Assembly (NCBI RefSeq): GCF_000739775.1
Contig: NZ_BBJH01000026.1
Span: 62,001-126,000 of the forward strand
From: Paraburkholderia heleia NBRC 101817
GTDB lineage: Bacteria; Pseudomonadota; Gammaproteobacteria; Burkholderiales; Burkholderiaceae
Direction: 5' to 3'
DNA length: 64,000 bases
In this document: piece after piece, positions 41,705 through 50,635 of the stretch
How the letters are laid out: each line of letters starts with the position of its first letter
Numbering within the stretch: position 1 is the stretch's first letter
Position numbers and translations under genes: made by a program
Notes under the pieces: model-generated
Told to the model about the DNA's origin: nothing
Seen by the model: the letters and a program-made list of their open reading frames with translations, nothing else
The model's database searches: none

Positions 41705-44700
41705 GATGCTCCCAGCTGCTTCTGGACTAGCTGGTAATACATGCCCTTGCGCTCGACGAGTTCTTCGTGCCGCCCCTGCTCCACGATCGCCCCTTCGTAG
41801 AGCACAAGGATCTTGTCCGCCCGCATGATAGTGCTCAGCCGGTGCGCGATGATGAGCGCAGTTCGGCCCTGCAGTATGTCGTGCATGTTCGAGAGGATGT
41901 TGCTTTCCGACTGCGTGTCGAGCGACGAGGTGGCTTCGTCGAACACGAGCAGGCGCGGATCGTGATACAGCGCGCGCGCAATGCAAAGGCGCTGGATCTG
42001 CCCACCCGAAAGGCCCATGCCGCGCTCGCCCACCACCTGCTCGTAGCCGAGCGGCATCTTGCTGATGAACGCGTGCGCATCGGCCATGCGCGCCACCTCC
42101 TCCATGCGCCGCCAGTCCGGCGTCGCATCGCCGCACGCGATGTTCTCGGCGATGGTGCCGGAGAACACGAGGTTCGTCTGCATCACATAGCCCACCTGGG
42201 CGCGAAAGTACGCGTGATCGATCGCGCCCATGTCGTAGCCGTCCACGTTGATCTTGCCTTCGGTAGGCGCATAGAAGCCCACCAGCAGCTTCGCGAGCGT
42301 CGTCTTGCCGGAGCCGCTGCGTCCCACGATCGCCACCATCTGGCCGCGCCCCACCGAAAAGCTGATGTTTTCCAGCACGTATGGCGTTTCGCTGCCGCCA
42401 TAGCGGAAATACACGCCGTCGAATTCAATGTCGCCCTGCAGGTCGGGCAGCAGCACGCGCGCACCGAGGTCGGCCGGCTTCTGCTCGGGCTCGATGTCGA
42501 GCACGTCGCCTAGCCGCTCCATCGCAACCGCCGCGTCGTTCATGAGGCTCCAGAGCCCGACGAGACCCATCAGAGGCGCGAGCACGCTGCCCATGAACGC
42601 GTTGAACGCAATGAGCTGGCCGATGCTCAGCTCCTGATCGAGCACGAGCGTGGCGCCCGCCCACAGAATCACGATCGTGGTCGCAGCGTTGAGCAGCTGG
42701 CTGCCCAGACCAACGAGAATATTGAACGCCTGCGCGCGATACTGCACTTCGAGCGACTTCGCGTACTTGCGCTCCCACTTCAGGCGCACCGCTCTTTCTA
42801 TCCCCATGCCCTTCACGGTTTCGATGCCGCCAAGCGTCTCCATCAACATCGAGCGCGCGTCGGTGGACACGGCAAAGACCTCGCGCGCGTAGCGCTTGAT
42901 GCGAGGCGTGGCCAGCGCGGTGAGCGCCATGATAGGGATCACGAACGCGATCAGCAGCAGTGTCAGCTTCACGTTGTAGAGGAACATGATCGTGAAGTAG
43001 ATGAAGATCATCAGCAGGTTGAGCGCCGTGGTCACGGTCGATTCGGTCAGAAACGCGCGTATCGTCTGGTTTTCCTGGAAACGCGCGAAGATATCGCCCG
43101 TTTTACGTCGCGCGAAAAACGAGAACGGCAGCGACATGGTGTGCTTGAAGAACTGCGACATCATCGCGAAGTCGAGACTGCGCACCATGAAATTCGATAG
43201 ATGCGCGCGTATCGTCGTCATGAGCTGCGTAAACACGTGTGAAATAATGAGCCCCACGATCAGGAGATGCAGCAGGCTCACGTTCTGGTGAACAATCACG
43301 CTGTCGAGAATGTTCTGGATGATGAGCGGCGGCACCACGCCCAGCAGCTGGATGACGAAGGTCGCGAGAAACAGGTAGGCGAGTATTTTCCGGTAAGGCA
43401 GCAGGTATCCGATGAAGCGCACCCACGGCGAGCGCGTCGCCGCCTGCGCGCCCGTGGTCTCGCCCGCGGTAAACAGCAGGCACGTGCCGCTCCAGCCGCG
43501 CTCGAACGCTTCGACGCTCAGTTTGCGGAAGCCGAGCGCCGGATCGGCCACCCTCACCCACTGTTTCGACACGCCGTACACGACGATATAGTGGTAGCCC
43601 TCCCAGTGCGCGATGAAGGGCAGCTCGAAGCCTTGCAGGGCTTCGTACGTGCATTGCACCCCGCGCGTGGTGAAGCCGAGCGCCTCGCCGGTGCGCGCGA
43701 GACTGTCCAGCGTCGCGCCCTGCGTCGTGACGTTCGCGAGGTCGCGCAGCTTGCCGAGCGTCATGGGAATACCGTAATGCCGGCAGATCATGGCGAGGCA
43801 TGCCGCGCCGCAGTCCATCTCCTCTGCCTGCTCGACCAGCACGAAGCGTTTGATCACGCGCTCGCTGAAGGTCGCGTCCGCCCCGCTGTCCACGGCAACG
43901 GGCCGGCTGCGGCGCTCGGCGAGCTTCTTCTGCCGCTGCAATTCGCGCTCATTGAAGCGCACGCGCTCTTCCAGCACCTCGCGCAGCTTTGGGTTGCGCT
44001 CCAGCATGAAATGCACGGTCTTCTCGGGAATCACCAGGAGGCGCACATCGGTGAGCGCCGTCACGGTCGCGGGCTGATCCTGCCGAAGCAGGCACGCGCG
44101 TTCGCCGAAGATCTCCCCCGCGCCGAGCTTTGCGATCTGGTACACGCTGCCTTCTTCCTCGCGCGCAATACTGACCTCGCCCTGACGCACGACATACAGG
44201 CGCATGTCGCCACCGGCGCCTTGATGGATGATCTCCTTGCCCGCGCTCACGCGCTTGACGCCCACGCTCGACACATACTCTTCGAGTTCGGCGCGGGAAA
44301 GCTTGCCGCGCAGGTCGAAAAGCCGCGTGACGAAGCCGCCTGCGGAGCTGATCGCCACATAGCTCGTCACGAACGACTGCGCGGCCGGATTCGCGGCCAG
44401 CAGCGGTTCGAGCGCCGCGCGCGGGATGCAAAGCACCTCCGTCTTCGCGGAAGCGCGCACCGACACCTCGTGCCAGTAATCGCGCAGCATGGCGATTTCG
44501 CCGAACACCTCACGTTCCTTGCGCACGCCGAGGCTCATTTCCTTGCCGCGTTCTTCGGCGATGAGCCGCACGGACCCCGAGCGGATCACATAGAGTCCGG
44601 CTGCGGGCTCGCCGCGCTTGCAAAGCGTGTCGCCGAATGCGTAGCTGTACGTTTGCACCTGTGCGGCCAGACGGTCGAGTTCCTCGCGCGAAAAGAGCGA

Positions 44701-44772
44701 GAGCGGTTCGACCGATGCGAGAAAATCCGCTAGCGACGGCGCGCTAGCCGGTGCGGGCGCCTGGGTGTCCAT
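41701..44772 (-). CDS. C39 peptidase ABC exporter with two cyclic-nucleotide-binding-like domains
   Basis: A 1023-residue peptide exporter. Two cNMP-binding-like domains occupy about residues 20-130 and 155-265. A C39 peptidase at about 310-440 has Gln315, Cys321 (EEMDCGAACLAM), His394 (HYIVVYG) and Asp410 (VADP). Six membrane segments follow (about 450-740), then the ATPase with GRSGSGKTT, LSGGQIQRL and LLVFDEATSSLD. It should remove GG/GA leaders and export the cores. Both N-terminal domains are unusual for bacteriocin exporters and may gate transport. It lies 18 bases after the PpiC gene and overlaps the activator gene. Confidence 0.95.
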   Translation of the reverse strand: MDTQAPAPASAPSLADFLASVEPLSLFSREELDRLAAQVQTYSYAFGDTLCKRGEPAAGLYVIRSGSVRLIAEERGKEMSLGVRKEREVFGEIAMLRDYWHEVSVRASAKTEVLCIPRAALEPLLAANPAAQSFVTSYVAISSAGGFVTRLFDLRGKLSRAELEEYVSSVGVKRVSAGKEIIHQGAGGDMRLYVVRQGEVSIAREEEGSVYQIAKLGAGEIFGERACLLRQDQPATVTALTDVRLLVIPEKTVHFMLERNPKLREVLEERVRFNERELQRQKKLAERRSRPVAVDSGADATFSERVIKRFVLVEQAEEMDCGAACLAMICRHYGIPMTLGKLRDLANVTTQGATLDSLARTGEALGFTTRGVQCTYEALQGFELPFIAHWEGYHYIVVYGVSKQWVRVADPALGFRKLSVEAFERGWSGTCLLFTAGETTGAQAATRSPWVRFIGYLLPYRKILAYLFLATFVIQLLGVVPPLIIQNILDSVIVHQNVSLLHLLIVGLIISHVFTQLMTTIRAHLSNFMVRSLDFAMMSQFFKHTMSLPFSFFARRKTGDIFARFQENQTIRAFLTESTVTTALNLLMIFIYFTIMFLYNVKLTLLLIAFVIPIMALTALATPRIKRYAREVFAVSTDARSMLMETLGGIETVKGMGIERAVRLKWERKYAKSLEVQYRAQAFNILVGLGSQLLNAATTIVILWAGATLVLDQELSIGQLIAFNAFMGSVLAPLMGLVGLWSLMNDAAVAMERLGDVLDIEPEQKPADLGARVLLPDLQGDIEFDGVYFRYGGSETPYVLENISFSVGRGQMVAIVGRSGSGKTTLAKLLVGFYAPTEGKINVDGYDMGAIDHAYFRAQVGYVMQTNLVFSGTIAENIACGDATPDWRRMEEVARMADAHAFISKMPLGYEQVVGERGMGLSGGQIQRLCIARALYHDPRLLVFDEATSSLDTQSESNILSNMHDILQGRTALIIAHRLSTIMRADKILVLYEGAIVEQGRHEELVERKGMYYQLVQKQLGAS

Positions 44773-44790
44773 CTGCGTGGCTCGGCGCGT

Positions 44791-45543
44791 TCAGTGCGCG
44801 TCGATGATATGTTCTTGCGCGCGCTCCGCGAGCCACTCTTCGCGCAATAGCCGCCGCACCTCGGAAGACACGTCCGCTTCGAGCGACGCCGGATGCTTTG
44901 CCGTCACGCAGAAGATTTCGAAGAACGAGCCGTCCGGCGCGGGAAACGGACCGAGCAGGTCGCCGACCTGCGCGTTGAACACCTTCGCCTCGATATCGGT
45001 CTTCAACGACCCGCGCAGCACCTTGCCGATCACGCCGCCGCGCTCGCTCGTGTCCGCGATCGAATGCTCGCGCGCCATCTCGCCGAACGCCTGCGGCTCG
45101 TCCTCCAGAATCGACATGACTTCGCGTGCCTTGCCTTCCGATTCCACCACGATATGGCTCACTTCGATGCTGTCGAATTTCGGCGAATTGAGCTTGAAAT
45201 AGATTTCGACCGCCTCGTCGTTGCAGATCAGGTTGAAGGTCTTCTCCTGATAGAGCGTGTCGGTAATGAAGCGCTCGAATTCATCGAGGCTGATAGCGAA
45301 CACGTCCAGGTAGCGATTCATGTCTGCCGCGCGGTGCAGCCCACGCACGCGGCGAAACTGGTCGGCGCGCTGCTGGATTTCGTCGGGCTCCACCTTCACG
45401 CCCATTTTCTTCGCGGCGATAACTGTCAGCCGGTCGCGCACCTGCTGTTCGACCAGGCTCTCGAACTGCCCCGTGAGTTTCAGCACGCGGATGAAATCAT
45501 CCGTGCCGATCGCTTCATCGTCGATCCGTACGATTGTCGTCAT
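44791..45543 (-). CDS. PpiC-type peptidylprolyl isomerase, cytosolic
   Basis: A 250-residue protein of the SurA/PpiC type. The N-terminal half is helical (chaperone-like). The parvulin domain at about residues 125-220 carries VSHIVVESEGKA, FGEMAREHSIADTSERGGVIGKVLRG and VGDLLGPFPAPDGSFFEI. No signal peptide is present, unlike most SurA/PrsA proteins, so it probably acts in the cytosol on precursors or on the exporter. GGGGA precedes the ATG. It lies between the HlyD and exporter genes, and similar PpiC genes accompany other C39 export clusters. Confidence 0.88.
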   Translation of the reverse strand: MTTIVRIDDEAIGTDDFIRVLKLTGQFESLVEQQVRDRLTVIAAKKMGVKVEPDEIQQRADQFRRVRGLHRAADMNRYLDVFAISLDEFERFITDTLYQEKTFNLICNDEAVEIYFKLNSPKFDSIEVSHIVVESEGKAREVMSILEDEPQAFGEMAREHSIADTSERGGVIGKVLRGSLKTDIEAKVFNAQVGDLLGPFPAPDGSFFEIFCVTAKHPASLEADVSSEVRRLLREEWLAERAQEHIIDAH

Positions 45544-45591
45544 TGCGTTCCCCTGAGTTCTGATTCCCGAATACTGGACTGGCTGGTGTCT

Positions 45592-47025
45592 TCATCCGGC
45601 GACCTGCCGGAACGGGTCCAGCGCGAAATCGATCAGGCGCCGCTCGCGCACCACGATCTCGGCGGTTGCCGTCATGCCGTAGCGCAGCGGATACGTCGCG
45701 CCCCCAATCGAAAAATGATCGCGCGCGAGACGCACGCGCCCCTCGTAAACCGGCTCCTTCGTCTGCGCCTGCGGCTTCGTGGTCGGCGAAATATATTCGA
45801 GCGTGCCGTCCACCACGCCATAGCGCTGGTACGGAAACGCGTTGAATTTCAGCTTGACGGGCAAGCCTTCGTGCAGGAACGCGCGGTCCTGCTCCGCGAT
45901 CGCCACCTTCACGACCGGACGCGCGTTGGCCGGCGCAATGCCCCCCAGCGGCGTGTTCGCCTGGATCTTGTCGCCGGGCTGCGTCGTCGTCACGTCCGTA
46001 ATCACGCCCGAGACCGGCGCGAGCACGAGCAGGAAGTTGTCCTTGTCGATGTTCTCGAAGCGGATGCGCGCCGCGGCGTCGGCGGCCAGCCGGGCGGTTT
46101 GCACCTGCAGGCGCAGCTTGTCTTCGGTATTGGCGATTTCGCGCTCCGTCGCGTCGTATTCGATGCGCAGCGACGTGAGCTGCCCGGCGCTGCCTTCGAG
46201 CTGGGCCTTCGCCTGGGCGAATTCGTGACTCGTTTGCGCTTGCAATTCGCTAAGCCGCGCCTGCGCGATCCGGTAGTTGTTATCGGCCTGCAAGAACGCG
46301 CTGCGCTTTTCCTCGACCTGGCTTTGCGACACCCCACCGCCGCCGGGCAGCGCGAACAGGCGCTCGTACTTGTCCTGATCTTCTTTCGCGAGATCGCGCA
46401 CGTGGCGCGCGTTGTCGATATTGCCGCGCGCTTCGTCGAGCTGGGCGTTTTCGGCCTGCTGGAGCTTGCTGGTGCCTTCCGCTACGCGCGTTTCGTGCAG
46501 ATGCGCCTCCACGTCCATCTGCGCCTTGAGCGCCTCGGCCTTGCGCTCCATGAGCGCCTTTTTCTCGGGGAACTCCTTCCAGTCGCGCTCGGCGTCGTCG
46601 AGCTTCAGGCGCGCGTCGAGCGCGTTGGTCGCCGCCTGGATCGCGCCGCGCGCGTTGATGCGGCCAATGACGTCGTCCTTCTCCACGGGCTGACCTTCGG
46701 CGATATAGATATCCACGAGTTCCCCATCCACCGGCGCGTAAATGCGGCGCACTTCGGATTCCGGAGCAAGCGCCCCCTGCGCGCTCACGATGACATCGGC
46801 GCGGCCGACGAACGACCACAGGAGGCCGCACACCACGAGCGCGACCATCGTGATGATCGTGGCTTCGATGAGGCGCCACGGGCGCGCGGTGAGGATCGCC
46901 ACGCCTTCCTCGCTGTGGTCGCCCAGCGCTTCGCCAAGCGGCCGCGGCGGCTCGGGCACGGCATGCCCCCCATGCATGCCGAGCGCCTGGCGCACGCGCT
47001 CAATGAGCCGGCGCGGATTCACCAT
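45592..47025 (-). CDS. HlyD-family periplasmic adaptor
   Basis: A 477-residue membrane fusion protein. One membrane segment lies at about residues 53-73 (LIEATIITMVALVVCGLLWS). The lipoyl half-motifs (IYAPVDGELVDIYIAEGQPV and VLAPVSGVITDV) flank a long coiled coil of about 220 residues. The end has the typical VEGRVRL-like and RYGMTATAEIVVRERRLIDF motif. GGGAGGG precedes the ATG at 47025, and the gene overlaps the FHA gene end by 26 bases. It joins the ABC exporter to the outer-membrane factor. Longer upstream frames overlap the FHA gene and are not used. Confidence 0.93.
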   Translation of the reverse strand: MVNPRRLIERVRQALGMHGGHAVPEPPRPLGEALGDHSEEGVAILTARPWRLIEATIITMVALVVCGLLWSFVGRADVIVSAQGALAPESEVRRIYAPVDGELVDIYIAEGQPVEKDDVIGRINARGAIQAATNALDARLKLDDAERDWKEFPEKKALMERKAEALKAQMDVEAHLHETRVAEGTSKLQQAENAQLDEARGNIDNARHVRDLAKEDQDKYERLFALPGGGGVSQSQVEEKRSAFLQADNNYRIAQARLSELQAQTSHEFAQAKAQLEGSAGQLTSLRIEYDATEREIANTEDKLRLQVQTARLAADAAARIRFENIDKDNFLLVLAPVSGVITDVTTTQPGDKIQANTPLGGIAPANARPVVKVAIAEQDRAFLHEGLPVKLKFNAFPYQRYGVVDGTLEYISPTTKPQAQTKEPVYEGRVRLARDHFSIGGATYPLRYGMTATAEIVVRERRLIDFALDPFRQVAG

Positions 47026-48862
47026 GCCCTCCCGCCAGCGCCAGCTTTTCGAGCGCGCCCGCATGCGCCGCGAACGGCGGCGTGGTGAAGTGAGCCGCGG
47101 CCAGGCGGTCGTGCACGGCCTGCACATGGCCCGCGTGCGCCTCGCTGTCGATCTGCTGATACTGCTCGACGTCGGCGCGCACGGCATCGAGCCCGGCAAG
47201 GCGCGGGTAGCGCTGCGCATAGTCGCTCAGCATCGCCGTGAGCGCGTCGAAGCGGTCGCTCGCGAGCGCGCTGTCGATTGCCTGCTGGATGCGATCGAGG
47301 GCGGCCACATACACCGAGTCGTCGCTCTGCAGCTTGCGCAAGTGGCTGAGCGAATCCGCATACACCGCGGCAAACGCCGGCACATAGGCCGCGATCCGGT
47401 CGAAGGCACGTTGATGCTCGCCGGGGTCGTCATTCCAGCGGCTCGTCAGCGCATGGATCGGCGCTTCGTCGCGATAGATGCGAATCGGCGCCTGCGGGCC
47501 GCCCCGTCCCTCTACGAACGATTGCAGCGCGCCGATCCAGCCGATGTTTTCCACGAGCGGCGCGGCGTCCGGATTGTGACGCGCGAGCGTACGCATGTCT
47601 TCCACGATGGCACGCGCACGGTCGAATGCGCCCGCGTTGATTGCGGCGACCCAGTCGGGCACGTTCGCCTTGATGAGCGCTTCCGTCCCCATTGCGCGCC
47701 ACGTGCTGTCGTTCGGGTGCTGCGTGAGATATTGATCGGCCATGCGCGCCGCGCTTTCGAACTGTCCGCTCGTGAGCAACGCCTGCATGTCGCGTTGCGG
47801 CGCGCCCTGAAAATACGTAAGCGCAACGAGCGCGAGGATCATGGCAATCCCGCCGCCGCCCCAGCGCGCAAACGCGCCCATGTTGATCTTCCCGCTGCCG
47901 CCCAGCGCTTCGCTCAACTCGCTCAGGAAAACCTCGATCCTGCCGCGCCGGCGTCGCGCGTCGCGGCCCGGCTCAGGCGCGGGTTGCGGCGCATCGGGGT
48001 TGATTTCGTCGTCCTGCGCGGGTGTGGGAGGCGTGCAGAAAATGTCGAGAAACGAGTGCGCGCTGCCAATGAAGGTCGTGCGGTCGGCGTCTTCGGCGAG
48101 CGCCGCTGCGCGGCGTTCGCGCGTCGCCGTTACGGTGGCATCGCTTCCACTCGTGCTTTCGAGACCGACCCGGTAGACGAAGTGCTCGCCGCCAAATGCG
48201 ATCCGCTGGCCGTCTTCGAGCTTGACCGCGTGATCGTCGAGCCGCTGTCCGTCGAGGAACGTGCCGTTGGTGCTGCCCAGATCTTCGACATACATCGCGT
48301 CGTCTTCGGCGTAGATGTGCGCATGACGCCGCGACAGATAATTCACCTGATGCGGATAGGCGTCGTGGTACTGCGAGAACGTCTCGTCGGCCTTGCTGAC
48401 CAGAAACGGAAAACTCGTGACCACGATCTGCTGCAGCCCGAGATCGGTACGCTCCGGCGTCAGCGTCACGACGGTCGCCCGCCCGGGCGCGCGCACCGCA
48501 CGCGGCGCGAAGCTCACGCGAAACGCGAGCGCGCCGGCAAAGCTGAGTTCGTCGCCGTCGTTGAGCACGTGGGGCTTCTGGGTGACTTCGACACCATTGA
48601 CCGCGGTGCCGTTCTTGCTGCCCAGGTCGGCCACGTAGGCCGCCGCGCCCTCGCAGAAGATGCGCGCGTGACGGCGCGAGACATCGACCACGACCTCGGG
48701 CCGCGCCGCGGCAAAAGGCGGCTGTGTCCGCCCGACTGCGAAAAGGTCCTTGTCGATGCGGATTTCGCCCAGCTCCGCATGCGATATCGGCCGCAGCACG
48801 ATATCGAACGTCCGGTCGAGCGAAGTCTGGCTCTCGGCAATGGAAGCGGCGTCAGGCACCAT
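47000..48862 (-). CDS. Membrane protein with two FHA domains
   Basis: A 620-residue protein. FHA domain 1 spans about residues 20-110 (VVVDVSRRHARIFCEG, ADLGSKNGTAVNG) and FHA domain 2 about 150-235 (QVNYLSRRHAHIYAED, VEDLGSTNGTFLDGQ). Each keeps the SRRHA and N-G-T residues that bind phosphothreonine. A linker leads to a membrane segment near 338-357 and a C-terminal helical region of about 260 residues outside. It should read out Ser/Thr phosphorylation at the membrane and may regulate or dock the export complex. It overlaps the HlyD gene. Confidence 0.92.
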   Translation of the reverse strand: MVPDAASIAESQTSLDRTFDIVLRPISHAELGEIRIDKDLFAVGRTQPPFAAARPEVVVDVSRRHARIFCEGAAAYVADLGSKNGTAVNGVEVTQKPHVLNDGDELSFAGALAFRVSFAPRAVRAPGRATVVTLTPERTDLGLQQIVVTSFPFLVSKADETFSQYHDAYPHQVNYLSRRHAHIYAEDDAMYVEDLGSTNGTFLDGQRLDDHAVKLEDGQRIAFGGEHFVYRVGLESTSGSDATVTATRERRAAALAEDADRTTFIGSAHSFLDIFCTPPTPAQDDEINPDAPQPAPEPGRDARRRRGRIEVFLSELSEALGGSGKINMGAFARWGGGGIAMILALVALTYFQGAPQRDMQALLTSGQFESAARMADQYLTQHPNDSTWRAMGTEALIKANVPDWVAAINAGAFDRARAIVEDMRTLARHNPDAAPLVENIGWIGALQSFVEGRGGPQAPIRIYRDEAPIHALTSRWNDDPGEHQRAFDRIAAYVPAFAAVYADSLSHLRKLQSDDSVYVAALDRIQQAIDSALASDRFDALTAMLSDYAQRYPRLAGLDAVRADVEQYQQIDSEAHAGHVQAVHDRLAAAHFTTPPFAAHAGALEKLALAGGHGESAPAH

Positions 48863-49039
48863 GATTCCGCCAGCGATCAGCAGTTGTCAGCCAGGCCGCG
48901 CGTGGCGCAAGCGCCGCGTGCGCACTGACTCTCCGTGTGAAGCCGTGCGCCTTGCACATGGCGATCGGGGTGTGAGAAAAGTGTAGGCGACTGTTGGCTG
49001 GAGTCAAACAACTGACGCGGCCCGTTGCAACGGACGCGC

Positions 49040-50521
49040 TCACTTGACGGGCGCTGCCGGCACAGCGGAACTCGACGCCACGTTGGCGACATCGACGTCG
49101 GGCCAGCCGCCGCCGATCGCCTTGTAGAGGGTGACGGTGTCGCTCAGGATCAGCTCGTGGTTGGCGAGAAGCGACTGTTCCGCGTTAGCGAGCGAACGTT
49201 CGGACTCCAATACTTCGAGCTGCGACATGAGCCCCTCCTTCAACTGCGCCTCGACCTGCGCCGCGACGGTGCGCAGGCGTTCGTTCTGCTGCAGCAATTC
49301 GATGCGCTGTTTTTTATGCGCGTCGAGGTTCACGAGCGCGTTCTCGACCTCTTCGAACGCCGTAAACACCACCTGGCGATACTGCTCTTCGGCAACCTTG
49401 CTCTGGGCCTCCGTCGTCTTGATATGGGCATGCACGCTGGGGTCGAACATCGGGAAGTCGATGCTCGGCATGAAGCTCAGCGTGAACACCTTGAACAGAT
49501 CGGAGAGCGAGAACGCGGCTGTGCCGGCGCGGCCCGTGAGACTGATGGTCGGCAGTTGCGCGAGCCGCGCAGAGCCGACTTCGTCATACGATTCGAGAAT
49601 GCGGTACTGCGCAGCCACCACGTCGGGGCGGCGCCCCAGCAGCTGCGCGGGCAGGCCCATGGGCACGTCCGGCAGCTTCACGCGCTCGCGCAACTGGCCT
49701 GACGGCATCCTGAATTCGCCTGCGGGCACGCCGACCAGCGTGGCAAGCGCGTTTTCGGCCGTATCGCGCTCACGGTGCAGTTCCAGCAGTTCGTTCGTCA
49801 CGCCGTTGACTTCCGCGCTCTGGCGCAGCACCTCGGTTTTGGGCGCGACACCGTTTGCGTACATCTGCTGGTAAATCGTGAGAATCTGCTTGTTCCTTTT
49901 GAGCGTGTCTTCCTCGTCGCGGATCTGATCGTCGAACTGGAGTATCTGGAAATAAGTGCTCGCCACATTCGCGACGAGCGTCAAATAGCCTGCACGCCAA
50001 TCCGCTTCGCTAGCGTGATACTCGGCCTTTTGGGCCTGCACGCTTTTTTCGACTTTGCCCCAGATATCGATGTCCCAGTTCACCTGAGTGGCGACGTTAT
50101 AGGTCTTCGAGAGCGCCAGCCCCGTGCTCTTCTCATAGTCGATGCCCGCGCCTGCGTCGACCGTGGGAAGCGCACCGGCCTGCACTTCCCCGATCTGCGC
50201 GCCGGCCACGCCAATGCGCGCAGCCAGCACCCGGATATCGATATTGCCCGCAATCGCCTTTTCTATGAGTGTATTCAGGTAGGGATCGTCGAATGCTTTC
50301 CACCACTGCGGATTGACCGTATCGGCCGCGGAAAACGTGCGGCTCGTATGCGCCCAGGCGCCCTTCTCAGGCATGTCCGGGCGCCGGTACGCAGGCGTAC
50401 TCAGATCCGTGCAGCCGCACAGCGCCATGGCACACAACCCGGCCGTTCCGACGACGCGGATCAGCCAGCGCGACGCGCCGCGGCCTGCATGTGCGGCGGA
50501 CGACGGGAGCGGTGTGTTCAC
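49040..50521 (-). CDS. Outer-membrane factor, NodT-type lipoprotein (TolC-like)
   Basis: A 493-residue outer-membrane channel. The N-terminus holds a lipoprotein signal with lipobox MALCGC near residue 36, then PAYRRPDMPEKGAWAH. Two OEP repeats follow with helical barrel sequence (VNWDIDIWGKVEKSVQAQKAEY). It starts at GTG 50521 with a strong GAGGAG. RND systems often use such proteins, but here the adjacent adaptor and ABC exporter make it the channel of a type I secretion system. It is the first structural gene after peptide 5. Confidence 0.92.
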   Translation of the reverse strand: MNTPLPSSAAHAGRGASRWLIRVVGTAGLCAMALCGCTDLSTPAYRRPDMPEKGAWAHTSRTFSAADTVNPQWWKAFDDPYLNTLIEKAIAGNIDIRVLAARIGVAGAQIGEVQAGALPTVDAGAGIDYEKSTGLALSKTYNVATQVNWDIDIWGKVEKSVQAQKAEYHASEADWRAGYLTLVANVASTYFQILQFDDQIRDEEDTLKRNKQILTIYQQMYANGVAPKTEVLRQSAEVNGVTNELLELHRERDTAENALATLVGVPAGEFRMPSGQLRERVKLPDVPMGLPAQLLGRRPDVVAAQYRILESYDEVGSARLAQLPTISLTGRAGTAAFSLSDLFKVFTLSFMPSIDFPMFDPSVHAHIKTTEAQSKVAEEQYRQVVFTAFEEVENALVNLDAHKKQRIELLQQNERLRTVAAQVEAQLKEGLMSQLEVLESERSLANAEQSLLANHELILSDTVTLYKAIGGGWPDVDVANVASSSAVPAAPVK

Positions 50522-50596
50522 GATCGGCTCCTCAAGGAAAAGGCGGCGAAGGTCGCGGCGAAGAAGCGGTGTGCAACGGAGGCGGTGGAAGGCGGC

Positions 50597-50624
50597 GCCG
50601 TGGAGGCGGGTAAGCCTCCACGGC
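50597..50624 (-). other. Intergenic hairpin between peptide 5 and the export operon
   Basis: GCCGTGGAGGC and GCCTCCACGGC pair perfectly over 11 bp around a 6-base loop, 11 bases past the peptide 5 stop. No T-tract follows on the minus strand. It may be an attenuator or RNA-stabilising stem that gives more peptide message than transporter message. Confidence 0.65.
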
Positions 50625-50635
50625 TGGCAGCACGA

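Noticed and set aside
34342..48862. Type VI secretion system suggested by kinase, phosphatase and FHA genes
   Set aside because: No Hcp, VgrG, TssB/C, ClpV or TssM genes are present; the structural genes are those of type I export.
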